Origin: Pleurotus ostreatus/Saccharomyces cerevisiae fusant
Lineage: Eukaryota; Opisthokonta
DNA length: 64,000 bases
Direction of reading: 5' to 3'
NCBI GenBank assembly: GCA_024196135.1
Contig: JAMQCK010000020.1
Span: 1 to 64,000, forward strand
Position 1 is the stretch's first letter; every line of letters begins with the position of its first letter. The notes under the pieces were generated by a model that was given only the letters and a program-made list of their open reading frames with translations, did not search any database and was not told the origin of the DNA. Both the position numbers and the translations under genes were made by a program. Positions 10,931 through 21,480 of the stretch are shown here, in pieces.

Positions 10931-11159
10931 ATGTCCGCGTTGAATTGTGCTCTGACATACGCGACAGATGCAGCGATGCTCGCAGGTCATGGCGCGCTTG
11001 GCGAGTTGGAAAATCTATTTCTGACGGCCCTCGAGCCCACGTCCCAGGGGCGAGATAGCATATACGAGAGGGTGAGTTAGGGAGCTCACGCCTCGTTGTC
11101 GCTAATCTATTTGATAGGTACGAGAGGAGCTCAACAGACATAACGGCGATGGTCTTTAG
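10931..11159 (+). CDS. Possible small two-exon hypothetical protein
   Basis: An ATG at 10931 opens 47 codons (MSALNCALTYATDAAMLAG start) ending at a strong donor GTGAGT (11072). A typical 46-nt intron with GCTAAT branch site and GATAG acceptor (11117) leads to a second exon VREELNRHNGDGL and TAG at 11159, 60 residues in all. No domain recognised. The intron is well formed, but the protein is short and could be a remnant of a larger gene. Confidence 0.3.
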
Positions 11160-12222
11160 TTGAACATGCGCTGAGTCGCGGCCTAGTCATTGAGTCGGTG
11201 GCGCGGGACGACCTTGACTGCTCTTGTACCTCCGCGGCGGTGCTAAGCCGTAGCTCGTGGCCCCCAACATTCACGCGAACTCGAAACTGTACCTCATATT
11301 TCTGGTCTTAAATCACGCTAAGACTCCGATCATCGTCCTCGTCTCCAGCTCTCATAACAGCACGTTATAGTACAAGTAGCCCATCAAAGGCATGACGAGC
11401 AGACCAACGCGCGTTCTGATGAAGCATCCACAGTGGTAGTGCAAAGGTTAGGTCCAAAGGTTAGTCCATGTTCCAGTGCGCGGTGAACCGCGCTATGTCG
11501 ATGGCCGAGACGCCCGACATTGGTGGCTCGAGCGCCCCACATCGACGGCCTACAGGACAGCAACGCGTTAGCCGGATGAACGCAGCCTAACATGCTCTTC
11601 TCGCCAAGGCCGGTATCCACTGCACTAGATTAACTCGATATCCCCCCGAGTAGAGCGCGCAAGAGCTGACTTTCGCGAGGCCTTCCTCACAGACAGAAGA
11701 ATTTAGGGGATAGATTACGTCGAGGGAAGGCCCTGATACGTCGACGATGGAGGAGAGAGACAAGCTGCTTCCAGCAGGTTTGAAGCTGAGTCACGATCGC
11801 GTCACGTCACATCGGCCTCATGGTCGGGGTACCGTCGACCGTACCACTTTATGTCGCTGCGCCCTCCCCTCAGCAAGACTCCACTTCGACCTGCTTGAAT
11901 GAACTAACAGCACCTCAGCGCTTCCCGTATACGGAAAAGGTCACCCTCAATTTCCAGTCATCGCTCGTATACATTTCACCCTCTTCCTGACTATTATCTT
12001 ATGGTACATCGGAGCGTTAAACCAACAACGCGAAAAACAGAGCGAAGAGTCCATATCAGTACAGCAAGCAAGTCCGAGAGGTAGTTCGCATGCGACAGAC
12101 GGCGAGTCCTGCCGGGTGCGCTATGTCGTAGGCTGAAGCGCCCGATCTCGTTGGTTAGAGCGATCGTCTGCAGCGCATCATAGATGTCAGCCAAACGATC
12201 GCAGAAGAAGAGACCACGCGGC
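11160..12222. other. Long intergenic region
   Basis: No ORF or splice pattern with protein-like composition was recognised on either strand. The duplicated hexad-like AAAGGTTAG at about 11441-11464 is the only small repeat noticed. Confidence 0.45.
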
Positions 12223-13118
12223 CTACCAGTCAAACAACGAGAGCCGCTTCTTCTCGCGGTATTCAGCCTTCGCCTTGCGGCGGAAGATACGCGCGAAGAG
12301 AGACCTCTTGTGCACGCGCGAGCTCCCGACACCATTTTGAACGCGCGAGCTCTCGGTACCCTGCGAGAACATCAGCGCCCGCGATCGCGACACAACACAA
12401 GCAAAACACTCACGTAGATATCCAGCACGCGCGCTGCCTTCTCGTTCGGCCCCTGCATCTCAGGCGCGCTGCTGGACCCACGCGCAAAGTCGCGCAGGGA
12501 GTCGACCGTGAAGCGACGATTCACGGACCGCGCGGCCATCGCGGTCGACCCGCGCACCGACCGCGCGACCTCGCGCAGAGAGTCGATTGTCAGGCGGTGG
12601 CGGACGGGCCGCTCGAGGGGCACGGCGAGCAGCGTGGCTTGATCGTCGTCCGAGCTGGTCGCATCGTCTTCGTTGTTGTCCTCGTGGCCGGTATGGGATC
12701 CTACAGTGTGACTTTCAGCATCGGACTGCGCGTGGACGTACCGCTGTTGCTGTTCCTTGAGGAGCGAGTCCTGCTGCTTGAGCCAAGACTCGACGGCGTG
12801 CTTGGACTTCTCGACCTTCAACGCGTCAGTGATGGGCGCGAGCACGCATACGTCACCTTCATTTGCGCGAGGTCCGTCCTCCTCCGAAGGCGACGCGTCA
12901 TCCGACCCAGACGCATCGCCGTCGGTCGAGGAAGGAGGCGGGACCGCGCGCTCTTGCGAAGCTTGCTCTTGAGAGGCGCGCTCGTACGCGGGCTTGTACT
13001 CGATGACCATTGGGTTCGACGGGCGCCGAGGTCGCGGTCGGATGGAAGGCTCTGCCTCGGGCGCAGCGGAAGACCCGCCGATGCAGGGCAGCAGCTTGAG
13101 GAGAACAGAAAAGGCCAT
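12223..13118 (-). CDS. Acidic low-complexity protein, family A (copy 1)
   Basis: Two exons (13118-12414, 12360-12223) with a 53-nt intron; 280 residues. The start MAFSVLLKLLPCIGGSSAAP is conserved in all copies. Then come a basic/proline patch, the duplicated SQEQASQERAV, an acidic Ser/Asp region with a Glu/Gln-rich helix (HAVESWLKQQDSLLKEQQQ), and two related motifs, LTIDSLREVARSVRG and FTVDSLRDFARG. Exon 1 ends in EKAARVLDIY and exon 2 encodes a basic tail ending KKRLSLFDW. No known domain was recognised; function is unknown. The copy at 19933-20835 is nearly identical in structure. The paired (L/F)T(I/V)DSLR motifs may be short interaction segments, but that is a guess. Confidence 0.72.
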
Positions 13119-13903
13119 GTCGCACAATGATAAGAACAGTAGTCTACGAGGATATGCTGCGCTGGCGATCTTGAAGGCGAAAGTCCCCGCAGTCGTAAAA
13201 TCTTTTTGAAGCGGACGCGCAGGCCAGAATGCCCTTGAGGTCGGTCTTCCAGCGCCGTCGTCAGCACACAGAGCGAAGGAAGTCGAGATATCCGTGCAGA
13301 GTATCAAGAGGAAGGGCGACAAGGAGTAGGAAGTGGGTGTATGCGGTGCGCCTAGGAAGGATGGTGATGGTTGGGAAGCAAGAGACAACCGCGCGTGCGC
13401 CGCATCAAAATTCCAATTTTATGTCGGCAATCACCGGTTTTAATTGTCCCACGCGCTGCTGCCTTTCGTGCTTACCAGCAAGCTCCTACAATACGTCTCT
13501 CGAGCTTCTGAATCTTTCATTGAAGGCTGTCACTAGTCTTGCCGAGAGCAATCATCACCTTGGTACTGGTCAGCACCTCTACTGCTCAGCTGCGTTGGCG
13601 AAATGAGCGCGATTAACTGCAGCTGTCCATCCCGTCGCAAGTCCATTCGGGACGTACGCGTACCAGGTCAAGGATACAACCGCTCCAAATCGAAAGATCT
13701 ACAGCTCTTAATGAAGTGAGTCACACCCAATCGCATACGGCCTGTCAACCCTCGACACGAGATCGGCGCCGCTGCACGAGGCTGCCTTTATGCCTTTGTT
13801 CCACCCTTAGCGGCGGTCGGGTACGTCTTATATGCCGCGCGGCGGGTGACACGTCTACTTATCTTCGTCCGTCTCCTACAGCCCTCTTCTGGCTGCCCGC
13901 GCG
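13119..13903. promoter_or_regulatory. Divergent intergenic region, gene A / gene B
   Basis: Separates the starts of gene A (minus) and gene B (plus). The same sequence occurs inverted at 19171-19932. Conserved short ORFs on this stretch (for example 13229-13606) are frame-broken between the copies and are not taken as genes. Confidence 0.5.
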
Positions 13904-14850
13904 ATGACCTTCCAGTGCTTCCTATACGAGGACGGTGTCGCAGAGGACGCCTGGAGCCGCGCAGGGTCGCCCGAGCCTCCGACAGATCGGTCGAATGACT
14001 CCTCCCGCCACCCATATCCAGAGCCTTTCTTCTGTCGATCTTCGCCACACGTCGAGAGGCAGTACGCAATGTCTTCGGAGGACGTGAGGGGACTTTCACT
14101 TGGTCGCGATCTCAACAACTGCGGCGCAATGAGTACCCAGAGCCCGTATGGCGGACTGCTCGACGCGATCGAGGATGTGAGGTCCATGCCAGACCTGCTT
14201 GGTGGGATCGAGAGCACCCCAGTCAGCTCACTGGGACTCTCACCTACGGACGGCGGTCACGCTCGTCAAGCTGGCGAAGATCCCTCTCGTCTGAAGGGCG
14301 CAGACCTCTCTCGCCGAGCGAACGGCGATCTCGCTCGACCAGCGAGAGCAGATGGCTTCGCTCGACGCGCGGACGGCCCACTCCGTTTCTACGTCGGGAA
14401 ACCAGGATGCACGTCGAAGGCGGAGAAGGTGTTGGATATCTACGTGCGTAACTCATCGATGTTGTCTCTTCCCTCCTTCACTCCATGATCACCCCTTCCC
14501 TTCACTCTCCTCCAGCCACTTCATGCTCCTCCAGCCACTCCACATCCCCCCAACCAACCACATTCCCCCAACCATTTCACGCTTCCGCAACCATTCCACG
14601 CTTCACCAGCAAACCCACGCTCCCCCTTCACTCCCCGACCCATTCTTCCTTCCCTCACCCTCGTCGAGATGTACACCGTCATCCTCGTCGAGATGTACAA
14701 CTCCACTGACTTCTCTTGTAGGGCGTCCACGACAAGAACCCGAAGAAGAAGCACAAACGCTCGCTGAGCGACAAGGTCATCACGGTGCTCAAGCGCACGA
14801 CGCACCGGCGCGCGTGCTCGAATACGGCGCCGAAGCAGGGGTGGGATTAG
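13904..14850 (+). CDS. Low-complexity protein, family B, shares tail with family A
   Basis: Exon 1 13904-14443 (180 codons) and exon 2 14722-14850 (43 codons), separated by a 278-nt pyrimidine-rich intron (GTGCGT...TGTAG), long for this genome. The protein starts MTFQCFLYED, has PEPFFCRSSPHVERQYAMSS, then a run of about eight-residue basic repeats (DLSRRANG, DLARPARA, DGFARRADG). Exon 1 ends AEKVLDIY, the same junction motif as gene A; exon 2 is a basic tail (KNPKKKHKRSLSDKV...) ending QGWD. Function unknown. The right-arm copy (18950-19170) is frame-broken and truncated, so this is the only intact B gene in the window. Confidence 0.65.
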
Positions 14851-15473
14851 GCGCTCTCTCATTCCTCATTGCTCAGCATTCCTCATCGCTCAGCATTCTT
14901 CGTCGCTCAACTTGCAGCATCCTTCGTCATCGAGCCGTTCTGCGTTGCTCACTCACCCATCGTCGTTCATATATCCTTCGTCCGTTGATCATTCTTGTAG
15001 TCGAGTGCCGCCTTCCACCACTTCCAAGTTATAGACACCCTCTCCACTCCACCCCCTATCACCCGTAGACCAGGCGAAGACGATTTACTGCCGCCGTTGT
15101 ACCATACATAGCCTTCAATCGATATTCGGCCATGCATACAGACACATCCCTCCCAGATGTTCGGCCGTACATGCATACTTGTCCCTTCCAAATGATACAT
15201 ACAGACATATCCCTTCCAAGTTCGCCAGAAATACACCTACCGATACACCGACATGTACAATACATCTAATTCTGATATCGTACACGCCTTGCCCTCCTTG
15301 TCTGGAGGGCGGTTGACGAGACTACCGCTCGCCCGTACGCCTCTCATCGCTCGCCCGTCTGCCTCGCAAGAGCATCGTCATGCTCGCCCTCAACATCGAG
15401 ATGATCGCCCTCAACATCACTGCCCTCACCCTCACCAGCACCATCCTCCCCCTCCCCCTCACCATCCTCCCCC
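14851..15473. other. Intergenic, rich in short direct repeats
   Basis: Three sorts of short repeats: CATTCCTCATYGCTCAG-type units at about 14860-14915, ATACAGACAYATCCCTYCCA-type units at about 15136-15220, and CCTCACC/CATCCTCCCC runs at about 15420-15473. The gene B 3' flank and the WD40 gene 3' flank converge here. No gene supported. Confidence 0.55.
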
Positions 15474-17654
15474 TCACCGCAGCATCATCGACATCGTCCG
15501 CCGCGGCTCCGCCCGTTGCTTCCCCCAACATGTCCAGACTTCAATTTTGCCCTTTCTGATGCCGTTCCTAGCCTGGTCTTTCTCCGCGTCCAGCGCCGCT
15601 GCCGGGTCGGCGCTCGACGCGTCCCTGTCAGCTGCCTCGCCCGCGGTCGTGTCTGCGTTCGCAGATGCATCCATACGCGGCACCGCGGTCGCGTCCGTAT
15701 GCGGCACGGCAGACGCGTCCGTACGCGTTACGGCAGACTCCTGGTCGGTCTCCGACGCCCGATCCACATCCTCCACCGCGAACACAATCCTCCGCCCCCC
15801 GCTCGCCAGCGCCGCCGCACCCAGAGGGCGCGCGGCCACGGGCACCGTGCCGAGGTACTTCTTCATGGTCCCCGTGTGCACGACGATGGCGTTCGCGGTG
15901 TCGGGGCGAGAGGCGGGGTCGTGGGGTGTCGCGGAGGTGGAGAGGGAGGGGGCATGGACATGGTCGAGGGGTGAGGTGGAGGTGGAGAGAGAGGCGGAGA
16001 TGGAGGTGGAGACGGAGGAATCGGCCCAGGGGTCGTGCGTGTCGAGCGGACTGGGCTGAGACGAAGAGCTGCTCGGTAGCGAAGCACCGCCCAGTAGCGA
16101 ACCACCATCGGGTATCGAGTATCGGCGATCCTCGACAGGACCACCGCTAGGCAGCGAAGGACCGCTATGCACCGACAAGAGCTCTCGGCAGCCAGACGGG
16201 GCGTGAATGAGCGCGAGCACCGCGCGTTTATGGTCGGTGATTCTCGGGAGGCAGGAGTTGTCCTTGGACGACGTGTTGTCGGTGACATCCCAGCGACGGA
16301 TGATGCCGGATGTGTCGCCGGTGACGAAGGTCTGGGAATCGAAGGGGGACCAGGAGATGGACTGGGAGAAAGTGACTTAGTAAGGCTACACGTCAAGAGA
16401 ATGGATGTCAGAGAGCTCACCGAGATAGGCGCCTCATGCTGAATCTTCTTCCTTCGCAGGACGAATTCGCCCACATCCATCGGCGTCGTGTCCTGGTTGC
16501 GGATATCCCACACAAACACATTCCCCGCCGCATCCCCGCTCGCCAGCTTATTTCCCAACCGATGATACCCCAACGCGGTCACCTTCGCCTGGTGCCTCAT
16601 CAACCTCCTTGCCTGCTCCCGCATCCGATTCGCCGGCACAATCCGCGTGTCGTAGTGTCGAATGCGCCCCTTCCCATCCCCCACCGTCAGCACCGCGTGG
16701 TTCCACGCCATCGCGCCCACCTCCGCGCCCGCGCCAAACCACGTCACCGGCTCGTTCGGCTTGTTGACGTCGTACACGTAGATCTGGTTCCGCCGCGTCG
16801 CCGCCGCGAAGAGGTGCGGGTAGTCGGCGCCCGCGGCGGCGAGGAGCGTCAGCCCGCCGTACTTTTCGGGGATCTTGGCGAGCTGGGAGGGCGCGGTGGC
16901 GGCGGTGAGGGTCTTGCCGTAGATGCGGTTCTTGCGCGGGAAGAGGACGACGTCGGAGGCGGTGCAGGCGAGGGGGATGGGGAGGGAGGCGTCGAAGCCG
17001 GGTGGGAGGGAGTAGTCGAAGGAGGTGCCGGTGGGCTGTAGGTGGTTGCGCGCGCTGATCTCGGAGATGACGGGCGGCTGGGAGTCGATGAGCTCGCGCC
17101 TCAAGGAGGCTGACGACGAGGGTGGAAAATCGTATTCTGAGCCAAGCTCGGAGCGTGGCGGCAAGTCAAACTCCGAGCCAAAGTCGGAGCGCTCGCTGTA
17201 GAACGACGAGGATCTCTTCAGCCCGTGATGCCTCGAGGGCGGAAAATCGTATTCCGAGTCAAAGTCGGTGAGCTCGCTAGCGCTGAGGTACGAATTCGAC
17301 TTTCGGAGCCCATGGCGCTTCTTAGGACTCGCGGACTCAAGCTCTCGCCGCATCTGGTAATCCATCAGTTCAACTTTCTCAATCACGTGGTCGTGGGTAA
17401 CTTACGAGCGCTAGGCCCGCTTCATCGGGACCCGCCAGCAAGCGGGGCGCCTCGGACGGCTTGCCGTAGTAGGCTGGCGCTGCGGGGGCGGGGGTAGCAC
17501 TTCGAGAGGTGGATGCAGATAGCAGGCCGTCCATGCTGGCGGTACGCGCGAGCATACCACTCGTAGTGCGCAAACGCTTCGCGTAGGTCGTGGCGCCAGG
17601 CGTCAGCGTCGAAGCGGTGCGCTTCAGCTTTCGCGGTGGCGTCGTCGAGTACAT
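15474..17654 (-). CDS. Cdc20/Fizzy-like WD40 repeat protein
   Basis: Three exons (17654-17406, 17353-16421, 16361-15474), introns of 52 and 59 nt; 689 residues. A basic Ser/Thr-rich N-terminus (PPRKLKRTAS, KRLRTTS) is followed by three similar acidic-aromatic motifs (SEYDFPP, SEFDLPP, SEYDFPP). WD-type blades follow: FAAATRRNQIYVYDV, VGDGKGRIRHYDTR, LASGDAAGNVFVWDIRN and, after the second intron, SSISWSPFDSQTFVTG with SGIIRRWDV. The C-terminal 220 residues are Ser/Thr/Asp-rich and end TMSMMLR. The propeller is closest by eye to APC/C activators of the Cdc20/Cdh1 group, but no C-box or IR tail was recognised, so substrate recognition in ubiquitination is only a possibility. It sits between the arms of the inverted duplication. 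Confidence 0.72.
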
Positions 17655-17989
17655 TTCTGTGAAGTGGCTGGGCTAGGGGATGTTGAGATATACCGGCCCT
17701 GGAGCCCAGCGAGCAGCGAATGTACGGTGGCGGATGAGAACAAGAGCTAGGATACGCCGCTGATGGCTCTGATCAATGAGCGTGACACTTGATGAACGGC
17801 AATTGCCGAATCGAATTTTTCGCGACGCCCACGTGCGGTCGTGTCTTGTATGCATCCATCATGGTCACGGTTCGAGTTTTCCTCCCTACATACACAACCT
17901 TGGTACCCTTCCTCTCTGACTGGCCTCCTTTCACTTGTCCGACCTCGGTGTACACTGTACACCTTGTCTTCTTGTTGCTTGGTCGATTT
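17655..17989. other. Intergenic, upstream of WD40 gene
   Basis: Holds the WD40 gene promoter region and sequence up to the broken family A fragment. No gene supported. Confidence 0.45.
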
Positions 17990-18183
17990 AGAGACAGAAG
18001 ATGAGACCGCACGCTCCTGAGAAGCTTGCTCTTGAGAGGTGCGCTCGTCCGCTGGCCTGTACACTGTGAGCATGGTACTCGACGGACGGTGAGTGCGGGC
18101 CCGTCCGAGGGTTCGGGCGTAATAGAAGACCCACCGAAGCAGGGCAGCGACTTGAGCAGTTCGAACATCCTTCGGGACGACAT
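17990..18183 (-). pseudogene. 5' fragment of a third family A copy
   Basis: On the minus strand, MFELLKSLPCFGGSS matches the family A start FSVLLKLLPCIGGSS, and ERTSQEQASQERAV matches the downstream SQEQASQERAV block. The two parts are in different frames, so at least one indel intervenes. Similarity to family A stops near 17990. The rest of this copy lies on the opposite strand at 18394-18935. Confidence 0.7.
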
Positions 18184-18393
18184 CGGCAGCGGCTGCCCGC
18201 GAGGTCAAGCAACGCCGGCGAAGTCGAAAATGAGGGCGCGAAGGTAGGTCTCGAGGGACAAGGAGGAGGTACTGCAGCTGCTCTTTATATCTGTCGTCAA
18301 GTGAAAGGCGAGTGCGAAGTCGACGCAGCCTGACCGTAACGCGTTCAGGTCAGACGCAGAGGATGATCCTCGCATAGACGACGATTAGGTCCC

Positions 18394-18935
18394 TCACGCT
18401 GATGAAGGTGACGTATGTGTGTACGCGCCCATCACTAATGCGCTGAAGGCTGGGAAGTCGATGCTCGTCGTTGAGGCTTGGCTCGAGCAGCAGGATGCGC
18501 GGCTCAAGGAGCAGCAGGAACGGTACAGCAGCAGTAGCGGTACGTCAGCGAGTCGTCTGATTCTAAAGTTATTACCGCAGGATCTCACACCGACGATGAT
18601 ACGACCGCCTTGGTCGATATGACGACCATCCCGAGCGACGACTAGGCTAAGCTGCTCGCCTTTCTTTCGAGCGACCCGTCCGTCATCGCCTGACGATCGA
18701 GTCTCCACGCGCGGGTCAACTGCGAGGTCCGCGCGAACCGTGAGTCGTCGCATTACGGTCAACTTCCTACGAGAGGTCGCGCGCGGGTCTAGCGCGCCCG
18801 CTATGCAGAGACTAAACGGAAAGCGGCGCGTGTGCTGGACATCTACGTGAGCAGCTCGTGCTCGTCATATGTCGCGTTCGTTCATACTGATCTTGCGGTA
18901 GGGTGGACAACTCGCGCACCCAGAAGAGGGGGCTC
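18394..18935 (+). pseudogene. 3' fragment of a third family A copy, inverted relative to its 5' part
   Basis: On the plus strand, EGDVCVYAPITNALK and VVEAWLEQQDARLKEQQERY match the middle of family A. Frame-broken remnants of the DSLR region follow, then KAARVLDIY at about 18832-18854 with a GTGAGC donor, and a second-exon remnant DNSRTQK after a TAG acceptor near 18902. In-frame stops and shifts rule out a functional product. Confidence 0.72.
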
Positions 18936-18949
18936 TCGACACCCCTTCC

Positions 18950-19170
18950 GCCACACTCATCCGCGTTGCGATCGCGCGGGAGCCCTCTCACGTCCTCCGA
19001 GGACATCGCGTATTGCCTCTCGACGTGTAACGAGGATCGACAGAGGAAAGGCTCTGGATATGGGTGGCGGGAGGAGTCCTTCGACCGGCCTGTCGAAGGC
19101 TCGGGCGACCCTGCGCGGCTCCAGGCGTTCGCTGCGACGCGTCCTCGTATAGGAAGCACTGGAAGGTCAT
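18950..19170 (-). pseudogene. Family B copy, frameshifted and truncated
   Basis: Starts MTFQCFLYED exactly like the intact B gene, then changes frame after about 10 codons. The downstream PEPFLCRSSLHVERQYAMSS runs in another frame. Homology ends near 18950, where the family A 3' fragment begins. Confidence 0.72.
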
Positions 19171-19932
19171 CGCGCGGGCAGCCAGAAGGGGGCGGTAGGA
19201 GACGGACGAAAGCAGATAGATGCGTCAGCCGCCGCGCGGCATATAAGACGTACCCGACCGCCGCTAAGGGTGGAACAAAGGCATAAAGGCGGCCTCGTGC
19301 AGCGGCGCCGATCTCGTGTCGAGGATTAAAAGGCCGTATGCAATTGGGTGTAGCTCACTTCATTAAGAGCTGTAGATCTTTCTATTTGGAGCGGTTGTAT
19401 CCTTGACCTGGTACGCGTACGTCCCAAATGGACTTGCGACGGGATGGACAGCTGCAGTTGATCGCGCTCATTTCGCCAACGCAGCTGAGCAGTAGAGGTG
19501 CTGACCAGTACCAAGGTAATGATTGCTATATAGATAGAACTAATGACAGCCTTCATTGAAAGAGTCAGAAGCCCGAGAGGTATCGTAGGAGCTTGCTGGT
19601 ACGGAAGGCAGCAGCGCGTGGGATAATCAAAACCGGCGATTGCCGAAATAAAATTGGAATTTTGATGCCGCGCACGCGCGGTCGTTTCTTGCTTCTTGAC
19701 CATCACCATCCTTCCTAGGCACACCGCATACACCCTTCTTCTTGATACTCTGCACGGATATCTCGACTTCCTTCGCTCTGTGTGCTGACGACGGCGCTTG
19801 AAGACCGATTTCAAGGACATTCAAGCCTGCGCGACCGCTTCCGGGCTTTTTCGATTGATCACGGCGACTTCTGCCTTCAAGGTCGCCAAAGCAACGTTTT
19901 CTTATAGAATACTGCTCTTGTATTTGCCCAAG

Positions 19933-20835
19933 ATGGCCTTTTCTGTGCTCCTCAAGCTACTGCCCTGCATCGGCGGGTCTTCCGCTGCGCCCGAGGAAGA
20001 ACCTTCCATCCGACCGCGACCTCGGCGCCCGTCGAACCCAATGGTCATCGAGTACAAGCCCGCGTACGAGCGCGCCTCTCAAGAGCAAGCTTCTCAAGAG
20101 CGCGCGGTCCCGGCTCCTTCCTCGACCGACGGCGATGCGTCCGGATCGGATGACGCGTTGCCCTCGGAGGACGGTCCCCGCGCAGACGACAACGAAGGTG
20201 ACGTATGCGTACCCGCGCCCATCACTGACGCGTTCAAGGTCGAGCAGTCCAAGCACGCCGTCGAGGCCTGGCTCGAGCAGCAGGACGCGCTCCTCAGGGA
20301 GCAGCAAGAGCGGTACGTCCACGCGCAGTCGGATGCTGAAAGTCACACTGTAGGATCGCATACCGGCCACGAGGACCACAGCTCGGACGACGCGACAAGC
20401 TCGGACGACGATCAAGCCACGCTGCTCGCCGTACCTCTCGAGCGGCCCGTCCGCCACCGCCTGACCATCGACTCTCTGCGCGAGGTCGCGCGGTCGGTGC
20501 GCGGGTCGACCGCGATGGCCGCGCGGTCCGTGAACCGCCGCTTCACGGTCGACTCCCTGCGCGACTTTGCGCGTGGGTCCAGCAGCGCGCCAGAGATGCA
20601 GGGGCCGAACGAGAAGGCGGCGCGCGTGCTGGATATCTATGTGAGTGGTTCGCGTATGTTGTCGCGATCGTCTGTGCTGACGATCTCGCAGGGTACCGAG
20701 AACTCGCGCATTCAGAACGGTGTCGGGAGTTCGCGCGTGCACAAGAAGTCTCTGTTCGCGCGCGTCTTCCGTCGTACGGCGAAAGCGCAGGTCGGCGACC
20801 GCGAGAAGAAGCGGCTCTCGTTGTTTGACTGGTAG
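19933..20835 (+). CDS. Acidic low-complexity protein, family A (copy 2)
   Basis: Exons 19933-20640 and 20692-20835; the 51-nt intron is in frame and lacks a stop, so an unspliced form would also read through. 283 residues when spliced. It has the same layout as the 12223-13118 copy: MAFSVLLKLLPCIGGSS start, SQEQASQERAV, HAVEAWLEQQDALLREQQE helix, acidic Ser/Asp stretch, LTIDSLREVARSVRG and FTVDSLRDFARG, KAARVLDIY at the junction, and a basic tail ending KKRLSLFDW. Function unknown. A longer upstream in-frame start (19798) exists, but the conserved family start is MAFSV. Differences from copy 1 are mostly conservative, which suggests both copies are maintained. Confidence 0.72.
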   Translation: MAFSVLLKLLPCIGGSSAAPEEEPSIRPRPRRPSNPMVIEYKPAYERASQEQASQERAVPAPSSTDGDASGSDDALPSEDGPRADDNEGDVCVPAPITDAFKVEQSKHAVEAWLEQQDALLREQQERYVHAQSDAESHTVGSHTGHEDHSSDDATSSDDDQATLLAVPLERPVRHRLTIDSLREVARSVRGSTAMAARSVNRRFTVDSLRDFARGSSSAPEMQGPNEKAARVLDIYVSGSRMLSRSSVLTISQGTENSRIQNGVGSSRVHKKSLFARVFRRTAKAQVGDREKKRLSLFDW

Positions 20836-21480
20836 GTCGCGTAACCTCTTATGCTGCGATCGTTTGGCTAACATGTCTGCGCCTTAGATGGTGCTTCAGC
20901 TAGCATCACGTCAGCCTACGACGTAGGGCGCTTCAGCATACGACATATGGCGCTGCAGCGTACGACATAGCGCCCTCGCTTGGACTCGCCGTCCGCCGCG
21001 CTTACGAACAAACTTTTGGACTTGCTTGATGTACTGATATGGACTCTTCGCTCTGCTTTTCGTGTTGATGCTTTGACGCTCCGATGTTGATGGTTTGACG
21101 CTCCGAGGTTGGTGGTTCGACGCTCCGACGTTGGTGGTTTGACGTTTTAATGTACTATACGGTGTTCGGAAAGGTGGTGCAATGTATACGAGCGATAATC
21201 GGAACTCGAGGGCGACATGAGTATGCGGGAAGAAGCGAGATGATAGGACGCCGAATCGAACAGCCATGGGTGTCTCGTCGAGAACGTCCCACGCAGCGGT
21301 ACGAGCTCCGCCAACTCACGTGGGGGTGACACAACGTACTCGTGACAATGCGCTCGGCTCCAGATCGGCTGAAGGTAGCTTGTCTTCTCCCCTCATCGTC
21401 GACGTTTTCAGAAGACCTCTACATCGCAACCCGTCCTCCGTGAACAGTCAACTTGAAAGATCGACTTGGAGAACCTCACC
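20836..21480. other. Intergenic with small repeats
   Basis: Contains CAGCRTACGACATA repeats at about 20935-20970 and a 22-bp tandem array at 21064-21151. No gene supported. Confidence 0.5.
21064..21151. repeat. 22-bp tandem repeat, 4 units
   Basis: Four adjacent units of the form GTTGRTGGTTTGACGCTCCGA plus one variable base; the last unit diverges at its end. It is non-coding on both strands in the accepted annotation. Confidence 0.85.

Larger units (their letters stand above)
12223..14115. repeat. Left arm of inverted duplication
   Basis: Matches 18950-20835 in inverted orientation: acidic-family gene A (12223-13118), the divergent intergenic region and the first about 70 codons of gene B. 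Similarity stays high in coding and non-coding parts, with scattered substitutions and small indels. The match fades after the GGTCGCGATC segment near 14105. Confidence 0.85.
18950..20835. repeat. Right arm of inverted duplication
   Basis: Inverted counterpart of 12223-14115. It carries the broken gene B copy, the divergent region and an intact gene A copy. The arms are about 1.9 kb each with a spacer of about 4.8 kb. Confidence 0.85.

Noticed and set aside
12597..13130. Long ORFs antisense to gene A (and at 19957-20874 antisense to copy 2)
   Set aside because: They mirror each other only because the underlying gene is duplicated; the sense strand has the conserved intron and start.
13229..13606. 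Conserved ORFs in the A/B divergent region (also 19326-19820)
   Set aside because: Similarity reflects the inverted duplication; frames differ through indels and neither has a domain.
15253..16059. A 268-codon plus-strand ORF
   Set aside because: Antisense of the WD40 gene 3' exon, which has family similarity and clean splice junctions.
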